A stretch of 64,000 nt of DNA, taken from contig JAHGAU010000003.1 of the NCBI GenBank assembly GCA_019925105.1, positions 1,116,001 to 1,180,000 on the forward strand. Direction: 5' to 3'. The notes under the pieces were generated by a model. The model saw only the letters and a list, made by a program, of their open reading frames with translations. It was not told the DNA's origin and did not search any database. Each line of letters begins with the position of its first letter. Position 1 is the stretch's first letter. This document shows positions 11,615 through 23,960 of this stretch, one piece after another. Made by a program: the position numbers and the translations under genes. This DNA is from Niebla homalea. Its lineage: Eukaryota; Ascomycota; Lecanoromycetes; Lecanorales; Ramalinaceae.

Positions 11615-13474
11615 TCATAAGAATTCGGTCGCAGGGAACATCCTCGGCCCCGCAAAGCCATGCGCCACGATACTTTGGATATCGATGTTCTGGCTCTCAT
11701 CCGGGCTCCAGAGCTTCAAGAGAATGTACTTGCCAGATCTGCGGAAATCACGAAGTCATGCCAGATCATCAGCACTGCCAATCATGGGCATACTTGGGGG
11801 ACAGAGAGGGGGCATCGAGACAGAGGAGGACTCACACTGGCGGATCAAAGGACACGCTAACAACGCTCTTCTCCCTCTCAATAAAAAACCTGGCGTGAGG
11901 CGCCAAGACGTCCTCGCGTTCTACCTTTCCCTCCCCACCAAGCATCACCTCGATCCTCGAAGGCAACTCTCGTTTCCTAGCCCGCCTCCCCCTGCGAGAT
12001 TGCACTGGCAATAGGCCCAGTCTTCGAGCCTGGCGTGCTCGCTCGATGGCATCCTCGGTATCCTCGTCGCTTGTCGGGGGAAAGGAGATGGGCATCTGCT
12101 CCCGCTGAGCACGATCCGCAAGCGTCTCGAGGGTCGATTCCTCTTCTTCGTCTTCGCTAGGTTCATCACAGTGGGTGGTCACGTTGAAACCTTGATCTTC
12201 GATAGGGGTGTTGTAATGTGCTGTCGAGCGGCTTGGCGCCGTTGAACTGTCTGCTGCTGCTACTGAACGCCCAAGATCGTCCACCAAGGGAAAATGTTCT
12301 GAATGTGAAGGGTATGGTGGGTTAATTTCACGGATGACTTGCTGGTATGAGCGAAGCATGGATTCCGAGATGGGTGGGGGCACAGTTCGGGATGTGCTGT
12401 CCTGCCGACGAGAGACTGGACGATGTTCCGAAGTGATTGGGGACGGTTCGGATGTAATCTCTCCATCAGAGTCAATCTCCTCCAGCACTCGATTGCGTAC
12501 TTGATAGGCGGAGGTGCCTGGTATCAAATGGTGATGGCTCATGGAGACGAATATCATTCCTTCTTGAATGCTGAGCTCAGAGGTCAGCTAGCAGAGATCG
12601 AAGAGGATCGCAGTGACTTACGGCGCGGTGAATCCGCTCTCTGGAGCTTTGATGACAATTTTACTTAGACTGAAGCTTGCTTCACCCACATGCTTCAGAA
12701 TGATGTTGCACTTGCTCTTATCAGTGCAGTAAACGGTCTTGTTGTTGATCAGCAAGTTCTCCTGCCGATATCGTTGACGATCCGTAGCTGCGGCCTCGGA
12801 GTGAAGGCCTCCATCGCACTCAAGAATCTCCATCTTGAGCTTTCCAGGCACAACTTGACCCTTCCACCCATAGCGAACCACTTTCATGCGTGGAGACAGA
12901 TGATCCTCTTCTAGCTTCCGACGCTTTCGCCGCCTGTTCACCTCAGCTTCCCCTGAATACTCCGCCGTAGCCATATCTGGAGAGCCAATGCGAGGTAGCG
13001 TGGGCTCAGGAAGATCAAGACTGAAGTGATTGGGAGCGAGGGGCGGTGGAGCCCTGGGAGGTGGGTTGAAAGAGCCACCGGCTGTCATGTGTCGACGGAG
13101 GCGTGATCCCATTAGGCGGGGTCTTTGTGCAGAGATGGGGGAATTGGGGTTAGCAGCTGCCCGGTCTTCAAGGTGCTGTCGTCGTGTACTGTCCTGAGTG
13201 GTGGTGAGATGGTGAAGCCCGGTATTGAATATTCTCTGGCGCTCTTCGGTATCCCTTTGGATTTGGAGTATCTGTAAGGCTCGTGCGCTATCCGACGGAC
13301 CTGCTCGATTGTTTCGAGGGTCTATGGTTGAAGGTCTGGAGCCCTCAGGATGCTCAGGATTGGGATATCCAGGGGGTGTGTACCCGGCAGGGGGAAAGTC
13401 GAAGTTGCCGGACTAGGCGAGCTATGTCAGCTCACAAAACATCTCGAGTCAGGTAGGATATGTTCACACACCAT
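11615..13474 (-). CDS. Conserved fungal protein of unknown function
   Basis: Four coding exons: 13474-13472 (the ATG only), 13412-12622, 12570-11836, 11738-11615, giving about 550 residues. The N-terminus is Pro/Ser-rich (residues 2-20 include NFDFPPAGYTPPGYPN). A folded part starts near residue 165 (RYGWKGQVVPGKLKMEILEC) and runs to about 290 (KTVYCTDKSKCNIILKHVGE, then FSLSKIVIKAP and QEGMIFVSMS). Next comes an acidic Ser/Glu-rich linker, and the protein ends with SGKYILLKLWSPDESQNIDI and a HGFAGPR motif that looks family-conserved. The alternation of beta-like segments before and after the linker suggests one domain interrupted by a disordered insert, perhaps a galactose-binding-like sandwich. 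That is inference; I do not recognise a named function. The start rests on splice logic alone. Confidence 0.65.
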
Positions 13475-14001
13475 GGCAGACAATATCAGAAAGACTTGGA
13501 ATGCTTGATGATTGCCAAGGCTGTTGAGACCACCAAAGATATAGACTATATAATGGTGTACTTCCCAGTGAAGTGGGGATATCTCTGGATCAGTCGTGTG
13601 TGTTTCGTGTCCTGTACCGCCTTCCCATCAGAGAATGATCCTCACATTTCAGAGTCAAGGCATGAGCAGCATCTTGACTGAGACGTCTTGAGTATGACTA
13701 AGATGCCTTGTGTCTTGACCCGTGAGTGATGCTATTCTGGTGAAAGAAGCCCGTGCTACTCATGAGGCCTAAGAGTTGAGGAAGGCACAGGCTCCCGTCG
13801 GTCTTTCCCGCCTGGACGTCATCCCGAGAGCGAAGTGAACCGCCTCGGCCTCAAGCGGCTGTGACACCCCTGCCCAATGCCCATGCAAGTCTTTGGCTTC
13901 ACTGTTGATACCTATTGAAGCGAATGGACCAACGTCCTTCTTCACCTTCCTTTCCCCTCCTTTTGGGGCAGGAGCTCAACTAATCTCAGCATCACGACGT
14001 G
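13475..14001. promoter_or_regulatory. Divergent promoter region
   Basis: These 527 bp lie between the start of the un-named minus-strand gene and AOS1. They include a pyrimidine-rich stretch just before the AOS1 ATG. No specific element was identified. Confidence 0.35.
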
Positions 14002-15409
14002 ATGGATCGAGGCAGCTCTGTACCGTCTGTCACTAAAGGTGACTTGAACAACAACCCTTCAAGCTCCAATGTGCCTTCCAACTCCAGCATTCCACAACCT
14101 CAAGCTCAAAACCATAGTGTAACAAGCAATGGTGGGCAAGCTATAAGTGCTGGTACTGTCTATCCCTCACTTCAGACGTAACCTAGGGCTAAAATAAGTC
14201 TGTAGATGAGATTGCCCTATATGACAGGCAAATCCGTCTTTGGGGGGTCAAGGCTCAAGAGAGGTAGGTTTGATTCTTTCAATTCCCTCCAGATGGCTTA
14301 CGCTCACTGAGTCTAGGCTGCGAGATGCCAAAATTCTCCTCATCACCGTCCGCGCTCTGGCCAATGAAGTTGCAAAGAACCTTGTTCTTGCTGGCATTGG
14401 ATCGTTGACCATTCAAGATGAGCACCAAGTTACAGAGAATGACTTGGGCGCTCAATTCTTCGTTTCCGAGGACGACATTGGGAAGAACGTACGTGACCTC
14501 GTACGTGAGACATGCTACTATGCCACCCCTAATACCTGATAGCGGGCTGAAGCAGCAGCTCCTCAAATCCGCAAACTCAATCCTCGTGTTAATGTCAACG
14601 TCACTACAGACAGTATCAAAAGCAAGGATGTTGACTTCTACGGTCCCTTCGACATGGTCATAGCAACAGACCTCGATTTGGCTACTCTTTCCACCATTAA
14701 CGCCGCCTGTAGACTATCAGATACAGCCTTTTACGCCTCTGGAACTCATGGGGTTTACGGATACATTTTCGCCGATCTGAGGATCCACGACTACGTTATT
14801 GAGCGCGAAAAGTCAAATCGGCCTACTGCCCTGGTCTCAGAGACGGCCACTCGCTCCATCATTGCCACCAGCACAAAGAAGCAGGATGGAAAAGTCGTGG
14901 AGATGGTCACGAAGCGTGAAATTTACTTCCCGATCCTACTGGCTAACACCTCCCCTTTACCACCTGAGATCACCAATTCCCGCCGCCGAAAGCTTCAGGT
15001 GCCTCCTCTCCTTTCCTGTCTCCGTGCCCTGTGGGAATTTGAGGGCATATCAAGTGCCTTCCCAGGGCAGTCGCGAGCAGATCTGGAGCTGTTCACCACT
15101 CTAGCAACCCAGAAACACCAGGAGTTGCAGCTACCAACCGAAACATTACGAAGTGAATTTTTACGTAGCTTCTTGCAGAATCTTGGGAGCGAGATCGCAC
15201 CTGTTACTGCGTTCTTGGGAGGCCAGCTGGCCCAGGATGTGATCAATGTCCTAGGTCAGAGAGAGCAGCCAATCCAAAACTTCTTGCTCTTCGACGGAGA
15301 GGAAAGCAAAGGTCCGATTTACGCGCTGCAGCCTAACTTCCCGGGAATGAATGTACCCATCGAAGCGCCTTCCATGAGTGCCCAGGCTGATCCAGCGGTA
15401 CCCGTATGA
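14002..15409 (+). CDS. AOS1: SUMO-activating enzyme E1 subunit AOS1
   Basis: Four exons: 14002-14152, 14206-14263, 14317-14488, 14543-15409, giving 415 residues. After a Ser/Asn/Gln-rich N-terminal tail of about 50 residues the frame enters the E1 opening DEIALYDRQIRLWGVKAQER. The nucleotide-binding segment LRDAKILLITVRALANEVAK and ITV..LANEVAKNLVLAGIG-type core follow, with DMVIATDLDLATLSTIN further on. There is no active-site Cys domain, as expected of Aos1, which works as a heterodimer with Uba2 to adenylate SUMO. The C-terminal FLGGQLAQDVINVLG and NFLLFDGEESKGPIYAL are standard E1 blocks. The intron before RAEAAAPQIRKLNP closes in phase. Confidence 0.92.
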
Positions 15410-15870
15410 AGGGGACCTTGTCCTTAGGGTTTCTGAATTGGTCCACCGCAATCTCGGGGAAAAGCGCTTGAGCGTGGATCCACATCCACTCAAAGCCAGC
15501 GAAGGACTTCGCATAGGACACATACACCTCCATACGATTAGCGTAAGCATACTTCGATTTCCTATCATAGGAGAAACAGATCCAAGCCGGCCAGAAAGTG
15601 CTTGGTCATCAGCCCAGTGGCAAGCGTGGAGAGTGTACATTTGGCAAGCATGATTTATCTGCCTTGATAGGAAGAGTGACATATGTCAGAGGCCATTTCA
15701 TAGTGATCTCATTCGGTCACATGGGTAGACTGTTCTATCTCAATTGACTGGATACTCATTGACAGATGCAGTAACAGCTGTTGCTAGTCAACGTCTAGAA
15801 TCTACATCAAGCATTTCGGTTTCACTGTGTTCTACATTGCATTTTTGGTCAGGAGCGTCACCAGGCTTGA
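15410..15870. other. Convergent spacer AOS1 / eEF1B-gamma
   Basis: This 461-bp gap lies between two stop codons and has no recognisable gene. It presumably holds both 3' UTRs. Confidence 0.4.
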
Positions 15871-17438
15871 CTACTTGAAGACCTTGCCATCCGCCCAATC
15901 GTACTTCTTCCCATTGACCTCAATGCCTTCTTCCCATGTCCACATGTTTTCGAGGAACTTCTTGTCGGCCTCATTCTTCGCATCGAGCTTGGTGAAGCTG
16001 TAGCTCTCGTAGTCTGGAGCGACATCGAACGCAGCCTCAGCATCCTGACCGCGGATCACGAATGCCCCCTGTATGACGCTGTCTTTGGCGACGCCATAGA
16101 CTGAAGCACAGCCGAAGATGTATTTTCGTGAAGCCTCAAGACGGGTGAAGAACCCACCTGGAGAAAAGGCGTAAGCAAGTAGAAAGTCTCGTGGCACTGT
16201 CGCAGGGTACTCACCGATCAGATTACTCGACATGAAGGTCAGCGTCAGCTCCTCATTGTATTTGTACTCCATCTTCCACAATGAATACTCCTCGGGATTA
16301 TAGTTCTCCCAGAACCACTTCAACGCATCTGGCGTCTCGGCATTGGAGTACTTGCGTTTCAACTCATCGAGCGGGACGGTGGGCTTAGGAAGTGCCTCCA
16401 GCGGGTGCTTTGGCTTGGGGGCAGGCTTGTCCTCCTCCTCCTCCTCATCCTCGTCGACCTCCTTGGCCTTTGGTTTCGCCGCAGCCTTCTCGGCCTTGGG
16501 CGCCTTCTCCTGCTTCTGCTTCTCATCCTTCTTGGGTGGAGTGTACTTGATGGCCTCGTCGATGAAGTTGAGCTTGGGGACGACGGCGGAGTAGATGGGC
16601 TGGTTGTAGATGGTCTCATACCAGCGGGTGACGTTGGGGTTCTCGGCACGCCATTTCTTGTCGAAGAAGAACTCGAAGCCGCGGCTCAGCAGTCCGGCCA
16701 TGAAGAGGTCAGCGAGGGTGATGCGTTCGCCAACAAGGAAGGTATGGACGAGGAGATGCTCCTCGATCACGTGGACGGCTTTAATCATTGCTTTGTAGGC
16801 TTCTTCCGCCGTCTTCTTGTTGTAAGGGTCGAGGCCTTTGAGGGGCCTGAAGGCACTGGCGATGGTGGGGAGGACTTCGGAGTTGCCAAACGACATCCAT
16901 CGAACGATGGAGGCATAGTCCTGCTTGGTCTTTCCGAGAAGTGCCGTCTTCTCATTCTGGGATGTTACTGCAGCAGAAACCTCAGCCGTCACATCCATAG
17001 ATCGCTTGGAGGGATTCAAAGGTTGGAAACAGCAAAGTTTTATCAGAGTGTGAATAAGTCTCAACAATAGTCTTCAGACAGGGATAACTGTAATAGAAAT
17101 ATTTCTCATCATGAAGAGGGGGCCCCCGAAGAGCTGCCTGAAAATGGGAGAAGGACGTACCGTAGATGGCAATGGCAATACACTCGGTCAACTCGTAGCC
17201 ATCCGCGCCAACGAAGCTGGGGATGCGCCCAAGCTTGTTGATCTTCAGGTAGTCATTGGAGAGAGGTCCTTGTCGAGGGTCGGTTATGACCTCCTCCAAG
17301 TCCAACTTGTTCGCTTTGGCGACAGCTTGAATAGCAATCGATCGAGAATGGTTCTATTATATGTGATGAGCTCCCCTTGCGAATGAGAATTTGGTTGATT
17401 CGACTTACCTCGCGCATATAAAGCTTCCCGAAACTCAT
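15871..17438 (-). CDS. Translation elongation factor 1B subunit gamma
   Basis: Four exons: 17438-17409, 17353-17161, 16967-16215, 16157-15871, giving 420 residues. A glutathione-S-transferase-like N-terminal half (MSFGKLYMRENHSRSIAIQA, then LGRIPSFVGADGYELTECIA) is followed by a Lys/Glu-rich linker (about 215-265) and the EF1G domain (PTVPLDELKRKYSNAETPDA, FWENYNPEEYSLWKMEYKYN), ending NGKKYDWADGKVFK. It scaffolds eEF1B-alpha, the exchange factor that recharges eEF1A with GTP. The third intron (16214-16158, 57 nt) is a multiple of three and stop-free, so unspliced message would still read through. The second intron is long for this window (193 nt). Confidence 0.94.
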
Positions 17439-17978
17439 GATGACATGTGACTGATGCTGTCTTTCTTGATAGTTGCAATGAAGGATGAGGAAGAGACAGG
17501 CAGATGTTTTCTGACTTGATGGAGCTCTATTGTCGATGAGGCTGGTGTCCCACTTTTTTGTGTGTGCGGCGGCTCTTGGCGCTTTTTCAACACCTCACCC
17601 GCCGCAAAGGCCCGGGCTCCTATGATTAAGGTAGTCGGAGACTCGGAGGGGATACAGCTCGGAGGGAGCCAGGTTGCTCATATCATACAACCGGAACGGC
17701 TCTCAGTGCGTTTCATTGACCAAGAAACTCATCCCGAATATCCCTTCGTGTCGAGCTTCGGCTCAAGATCTTTGGTCCATCCTGGTCTACCTTCATTGTC
17801 GCGATCTCGTTAGTATGGACGCTGTGCAAGCGTGCTTCAGGTCCCTCGTCGAATCGATGGAGCTCTTGGGTAGCTGACGGGGTATTCTCCAGTCCTGGGA
17901 GCTCCTCATTCTAGCAAGGGGAACAGAAGTCTCTCTGATGCTGCCCTGGACTAAGATAATATCCCTTCATCCTTTGCC
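17439..17978. promoter_or_regulatory. Divergent promoter eEF1B-gamma / P5 ATPase
   Basis: This 540-bp region lies between divergent start codons. Only short frames are present; no motif is assigned. Confidence 0.35.
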
Positions 17979-20900
17979 ATGAGTAATTCAGGCTCCGTGC
18001 CAATAGCCAGGACACGGCGAAGCTCCTCTCGATCAACTCACGGAAATGACAATTACACCTATGGCAGTTCTCATGGATCCCTATACAGACAAAATTCAAA
18101 TGTCAGCAAGTAAGTCAACGCCATTACTATCTTGCAGAATATTCTAATTTATCCAATTAACACAAACTTCCAGTGCTAGCTTTTCTTCAGAGGTCGAGAT
18201 GGCACATGATGAGGTCTGTATTGTCAAGCTCTTGCTTCAATGGTAGTAAAGCGTTGACCCGCTAAAAGGTCTTTGCTGGGCCCATGTCTGAAAGCATTCC
18301 TTCAAGTGTAACAGGGTTTGCGCACCGGAGGCCTAGGTCTGACTCTGTGGCAAGCTTCAAGTACTTCCAAGAAGAAGACGAGTCGCCAGACTGGTCAGAA
18401 GATCAAGCTGTCGTGGACGATGACGAAAGTGCTATCGCCTTCGTCAAGCCTGGAGAGTCTAGCTATGACTATGACGTGGAATCTGCCTTGGATTCTGATG
18501 AGCGTCGTAGATCTTCAACCTACTCGAGGGCCGGCGCCGAAGACTCTTTACTCCTGCGACGCGAGTCTGCAAAGTCTGATTACAGCGGCTTTGAGCGAGA
18601 CTCTCGCACTAGCCAGAAGCTTTACGTCGTCAGTGAGGATTTGACCATAGTGATAGCAGGCTTCAGCACCCGAAATTTAGGCTTCGCTATCTATATCACC
18701 AGCTGCATCCTGACTTTAGGCCTAGCTTATCTGGTACTCCGCTGGCTGCCAAGCTGGAGGGTACGTCTGGTCGGCGCTTCAAGACCTTTGCGAGAATGCG
18801 ATTGGATAGTCATTGAGGTGAGATCGCCACTCCGGCGGCGACACTCACGGACAGTGGCTAAACGGCATCAGAATCAATGGGGTGAGATGAGCGTCCAAAA
18901 GTTAGGTCGAGAAGCGTACGGGCATGGGCTTTCTACTGTATTTGGATCCAAAACTTTGCAAAGGCGATCATCTGAGTATGAGGAAGATGACGACCCAATT
19001 CTGTATGAGCTCTGCACCCTCGACTATCGCTATATCCGCCTTTGTTACCATCCGTTCAGAGACAAGTTCCTACTCTGCAATGACTGGACAGATTCCTCTT
19101 GGACCAGTGTGAAATCCATGCGCACGGGACTAGACAGCGAGGAACGACACAAGCGCGAGCAAGTCTTCGGCAGAAATGAAATCAACATTGAAGAAAAATC
19201 CATCTTTCAGCTGTTAGTTGACGAGGTTGGTTACATTCATCTCATCCTTGGCTATCTTTCTGATCGTGCTAGGCGCTTCACCCATTCTACATCTTCCAAG
19301 TTGCTAGTCTGATCCTATGGTCACTCGATGATTACTACTACTACGCCATCTGCATTTTCCTTATTTCACTTGTCAGCATCACGACCACATTGATAGAGAC
19401 TCGAGCGGTAAGTCCAGATCGACTGGATTGCAGCTAGTTTTGCTGACAGTGATTCGTAGACAATGAAGCGCTTGCGAGAGGTTTCGAGATTTGAGTGCGG
19501 CGTCAGGGTGCTCAGAAATGGTTTCTGTATGAGCCATATTGAAGAATTCTTAGCACTTGTCCCAGCTGACGATTTGTAGGGCGTCAAGTCTCCAGCAGCG
19601 AGCTTGTACCTGGCGATGTTTATGAGATCTCTGATCCCTCTCTGACCCACTTCCCCTGCGACGGTCTGCTTCTCACTGGAGATTGCATTATCAATGAGAG
19701 TATGTTGACAGGTAAGCGCTCCCCACTGCACGTGCCGGGTTCTGGACCTGATTGAGTAAAGGGGAGTCTGTACCTGTCTCCAAAATCCCTGCCACCAAGG
19801 AATCTCTCCGCCTCTTAGGCAACAGTTCAAACATCATGCCGCCGGAGCTCGCCAAACATTTCTTGTTTAACGGGACCAAGATCATTCGTGCCCGGCGACC
19901 ACAAGACGGACAGGATGATGAGGCTGTGGCCCTAGCAGTTGTCATTCGAACCGGGTTCAATACCACCAAAGGTGCGCTAGTTCGATCGATGCTATTTCCA
20001 AAGCCCTCCGGCTTCAAGTTTTACAGAGACGCTTTCCGGTATATCTCCGTGATGGCTGGTGTTGCAGGTATTGGCTTCATCGCATCTTTTGTCAACTTTG
20101 TTAGGCTCGGTTTGGCATGGCACCTGATCCTAGTGCGAGCTCTGGACCTTATCACGATTGTAGTACCTCCTGCGTTACCAGCGACACTTACTATTGGCAC
20201 CAATTTTGCACTCTCTAGGCTCAAGAAAAAGGACATCTTCTGTATTAGTCCGCAACGGGTCAATGTTGGCGGGAAGCTAGACATTATATGTTTTGACAAG
20301 ACTGGAACTTTGACAGAAGATGGTCTTGATGTCCTTGGGGTGAGGGTCGTCCACCGTCCAGCCATGCGCTTCAGTGACGTCCATGAAGATGCACAGATGC
20401 TTCTGCCTGGATCCTCATATGAGAAGGATCCCACTGTTGATTATCGCATCCATCAGGCCATTCTCTACACGATGGCGACGTGTCACTCACTTCGCGAGGT
20501 GGATGGCGAGCTCTTGGGAGATCCCTTGGATGTCAAAATGTTTGAATTTACAGACTGGCGCTTTGAGGAAATGGGCCAAAAAGTAGGTGAAGACGACGAA
20601 AACGCTTTACCTTCACCCTCAGCTATCGCTCGGCCTCCCGTAGGTTTCAACACCAGGATCGAGCAAAATGAGGGTCAAGCAGACATTCCTGTAGAATTGG
20701 GGGTCCTCAAGTCCTTCGAATTTATTTCCCAGCTACGCCGTGCAAGTGTCATCGTAGGCCAATCTGGATCCACAGGAGGGGACGTCTACGTCAAAGGCGC
20801 TCCTGAGTGCATGAACGAAATCTGCAACCCACAGACACTGCCAACCGATTACGAGGACCTACTGGGACATTACACTCATCGAGGCTTCCGCGTGATTGCT

Positions 20901-22379
20901 TGTGCGACGAAGCATATCACATCTCTCGATTGGCCCAAGGTGCGAAGAATGACTAGGCAAAAGGCAGAGTCAGACTTGACCTTCCTTGGATTCATTGTCT
21001 TCGAGAACAAATTAAAAGGGGCAACGACCGAGATCATTGAAGAGCTCAACGAAGCCAACATTCGGAATGTCATGTGCACCGGGGACAATATTCTGACCGC
21101 TATCAGCGTTGCTCGAGAATGTAACCTGATCGATCGCACTGCTCATTGCTTCGTACCTCACTTTCTGGAAGGCCACGTTCGAGATCCCAAGGCTCGATTG
21201 CAATGGCGCAGTATCGACAACATGCTGTTCGAGTTGGACGAGCATACTTTGATCCCCGTGTCAATTCCAACGGAGGCCGATGCTTCGCTTCCTCCTGACG
21301 TATCTAATCTGCGGAATTACTCTCTTGCTGTGAGTGGTGATGTCTTCAGATGGGTTATTGAATACGCTAGTCAAGAGGTCGTTCAGAGGATGCTTGCTAA
21401 AGGGCAAGTTTTTGCCAGAATGTCTCCTGACGAGAAGCATGAGCTGGTAGAGAAGCTGCAGAGTATCGACTACTGCTGCGGCTTCTGTGGTGACGGTGCG
21501 AATGACTGCGGCGCACTCAAAGCTGCTGATGTTGGTGTCTCGCTGTCTGAAGCAGAAGCGTCAGTCGCCGCTCCGTTCACGAGTCGAGTTTTCGACATAT
21601 CGTGTGTACCGGAGGTCATTCGTGAGGGTCGAGCGGCCCTGGTAACCAGCTTCTGCTGCTTCAAGTACATGAGTCTTTACTCCGCCATTCAGTTTACCTC
21701 CGTCAGCTTCTTGTACGCATCTGGCTCAAACCTCGGCGACTTTCAATTCCTGTTTATCGACATATTCCTCGTACTTCCAGTGGCGATCTTTATGGGTTGG
21801 ACGGGAGCTTATCCTACCTTATGTGCCAAAAGGCCCACTGCCAGCTTGGTGTCTCGCAAGGTACTCACGCCCCTGATGGGGCAAATCATATTGTGCATCC
21901 TTATACAAGCTATTGGATTCGTATTCGTCCGCCACAAATCGTGGTACATTCCACCCGTGCTGGACAAAGATCGATCGAACATCGAGAACTCCGAAAACAC
22001 TACTCTTTACGGGGTATCAAGCTTTCAGTACATTTTCTCTGGAATTGTCCTTAGCGTTGGGCCACCCTTCCGCCAGACGATGCGTAACAACCTCCCCTTC
22101 GTGATCACTGTTGTGACCGCCTCACTTTTTTGCCTGTATATGCTACTGGATCCCGGAACTTGGCTTGCACGATTCATGCAGTTGACGCCTATGCCACTCG
22201 ATTTCAAGCTCTTCATTGTGGTGCTCGCAGTGGGTGGATTTATTTGCGCATGGGTCTCAGAGAGGACTATTTTTCCAAGACTGGCAAATACCATCGGCCA
22301 TTTATACGTTCGTATCAGGCCTCGTGGGAGGAAGAAGCGTAAAGAGTACAAGTTGGTGCTAGCGGATATGCGAATTTAA
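17979..22379 (+). CDS. YPK9: P5-type cation/polyamine-transporting ATPase (YPK9/ATP13A2-like)
   Basis: Seven exons: 17979-18109, 18174-18213, 18269-19225, 19273-19407, 19460-19526, 19580-19711, 19762-22379, giving about 1359 residues. The N-terminus is Ser/Arg-rich and disordered; [20 protein letters not shown] is a block I associate with fungal Ypk9. P-type ATPase signatures: TGESVPVSK actuator loop at the sixth/seventh exon junction, the P5 transmembrane motif [11 protein letters not shown] (about residue 622), phosphorylation site [10 protein letters not shown] (about 666), and hinge [16 protein letters not shown] (about 1063). Several C-terminal hydrophobic helices follow. P5B pumps sit in vacuolar/lysosomal membranes; ATP13A2 exports polyamines and loss sensitises cells to metals. 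The motif PPALP distinguishes P5B from P5A (Spf1). Confidence 0.92.
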
Positions 22380-22539
22380 ATATGCAATTAGAAGACTTAG
22401 ACTTCATGATGACGTTCATATCTCAACTACAACGACTCCTGGTTTCTCGCATAACCAGTTGTGCTGTACCCTTCTCTCCTCGTAGTCTTACTGCAACATT
22501 TAAAGATCTGCACATGACACTTCCTATCCTTCTGGCGGC

Positions 22540-23741
22540 ATGTATTACGGTATTCTGCAGTCGTTTGAACGTTTATGGTCATCGTATTGATGTCCAACAG
22601 ACTGGATCCTTGACGGGGGCTATCTCCCCCAAACTGTCATTCGCTATGGTATCCGTCGTCAACTCGAAGATCGTTTACGTATGATACGCTCTACATCTCT
22701 CGAAGAAGCCTACAGCAAGAAGATGGAATACGTGAAAAGCCTACGTACGCGTCCGATGGCTATTGAGACTGCCGCCGCCAACACCCAGCATTACGAGGTC
22801 GGCACAGGGGTACTGCAGGCTTGCCTCGGTCCGCGAATGAAGTACAGCTCCTGCCTGTATCCGACCGGGAAGGAGACGCTGGGACAAGCGGAGGTCGAGA
22901 TGCTGGAGCTGTATATTGAGCGTGCCCAGCTGAACGATGGGATGCGCATATTGGATCTAGGGTGCGGAACCCAGAGATACTGATCGAATGGCGCAATGAT
23001 GGCTGACGACATGCCATTCTCAAGATGTGGATGGGGATCAGGGGCGCTCTACTTTGCGGAAGTGCTCCCCAACGCGAAGATCACAGCTTTCTCGAATTCG
23101 AAAACGCAGAAGGTTTACATTGATGGACGGGCCCAAGAAAAGGGGCTGAGGAATCTGCAAGTCATCACGGGCAACGTGGTGGACTACGAGTTCGAAGCGG
23201 AGGCGTTTGATCGTGTCGTCTCGATTGAGCTGTTCGAGCACATGAAGAATTACGAGCTGCTCATGGCAAAGATCGCCAGAGCACTCAAGCCGGAGGGGAA
23301 GGCTTTTGTTCACATCTTCAATCACAAGACCACCCCTTATGATTTCGATGCGGGCTGGATGAGCACGTATTTCTTCACGGGAGGAACGATGCCGTCTGCG
23401 GACTTGCTGCATTATTTCCAAAAGGATCTGAAGCTGGAGGAGCAGTGGTGGGTCAGTGGGAAGCATTATGCTCAGACAGGCGAGGTATGTGGCTTGTGAT
23501 GAAGGTGTGCCCATGCGAGTATTCAATGCTGATTGATCGGCATGCAAAGGACTGGATCACCAAGATGTTCGAGAATAAGAGTGAGATATGGCCGCACCTG
23601 GAGGAGACGTATGGCAAAGACAAAGTGGCGATGTGGTTTAATAGGTGGCACATCTTCTATCTGGCTTGCGCCGAGCTGTTCGCATACGAAGGAGGAGATA
23701 CTTGGGGAGTGTCACATTATCTTTTTCAGAAGTCGAAATGA
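22540..23741 (+). CDS. CFA-synthase-like SAM methyltransferase
   Basis: Four exons: 22540-22549, 22601-22961, 23025-23484, 23550-23741, giving 340 residues. The first exon is only 10 nt (MYY plus one base) and joins [19 protein letters not shown]. Family blocks are [34 protein letters not shown] and the SAM-binding glycine loop [13 protein letters not shown], formed only after the second intron is removed; [21 protein letters not shown] and SHYLFQKSK follow. It belongs to the cyclopropane-fatty-acid-synthase / coclaurine-N-methyltransferase-like superfamily (COG2230 type). Substrate in fungi is not known to me; both lipid and small-amine acceptors occur. An open frame at 22382-22684 overlaps the first intron but does not read into the family sequence. 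Confidence 0.8.
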
Positions 23742-23960
23742 GGACGCAAATGCCAGGCTGACTGGGGAGGTGAAAGCTCAAGAGCTCATGTTTGAAAGAT
23801 GTGACTCAGTCTGCTACAACAACGTGCATAAATCGACTTCATTGATGCAGAGCTCATTGATGCAGAGTGCAAGTCATAATGTCTTGAGGTCTTGATGTCT
23901 TTGCAGGGACTCTTGCCTCGGAAACTCCATTGAAAAGATGCTTTGTTTGGTCACGAGTAT

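Noticed and set aside
16405..17070. 221-codon plus-strand frame rich in Leu
   Set aside because: It is the antisense shadow of the Lys/Glu-rich linker and GST part of eEF1B-gamma.
22382..22684. 100-codon frame before the methyltransferase
   Set aside because: It is in a different frame from the family sequence and is explained as leader plus first intron.
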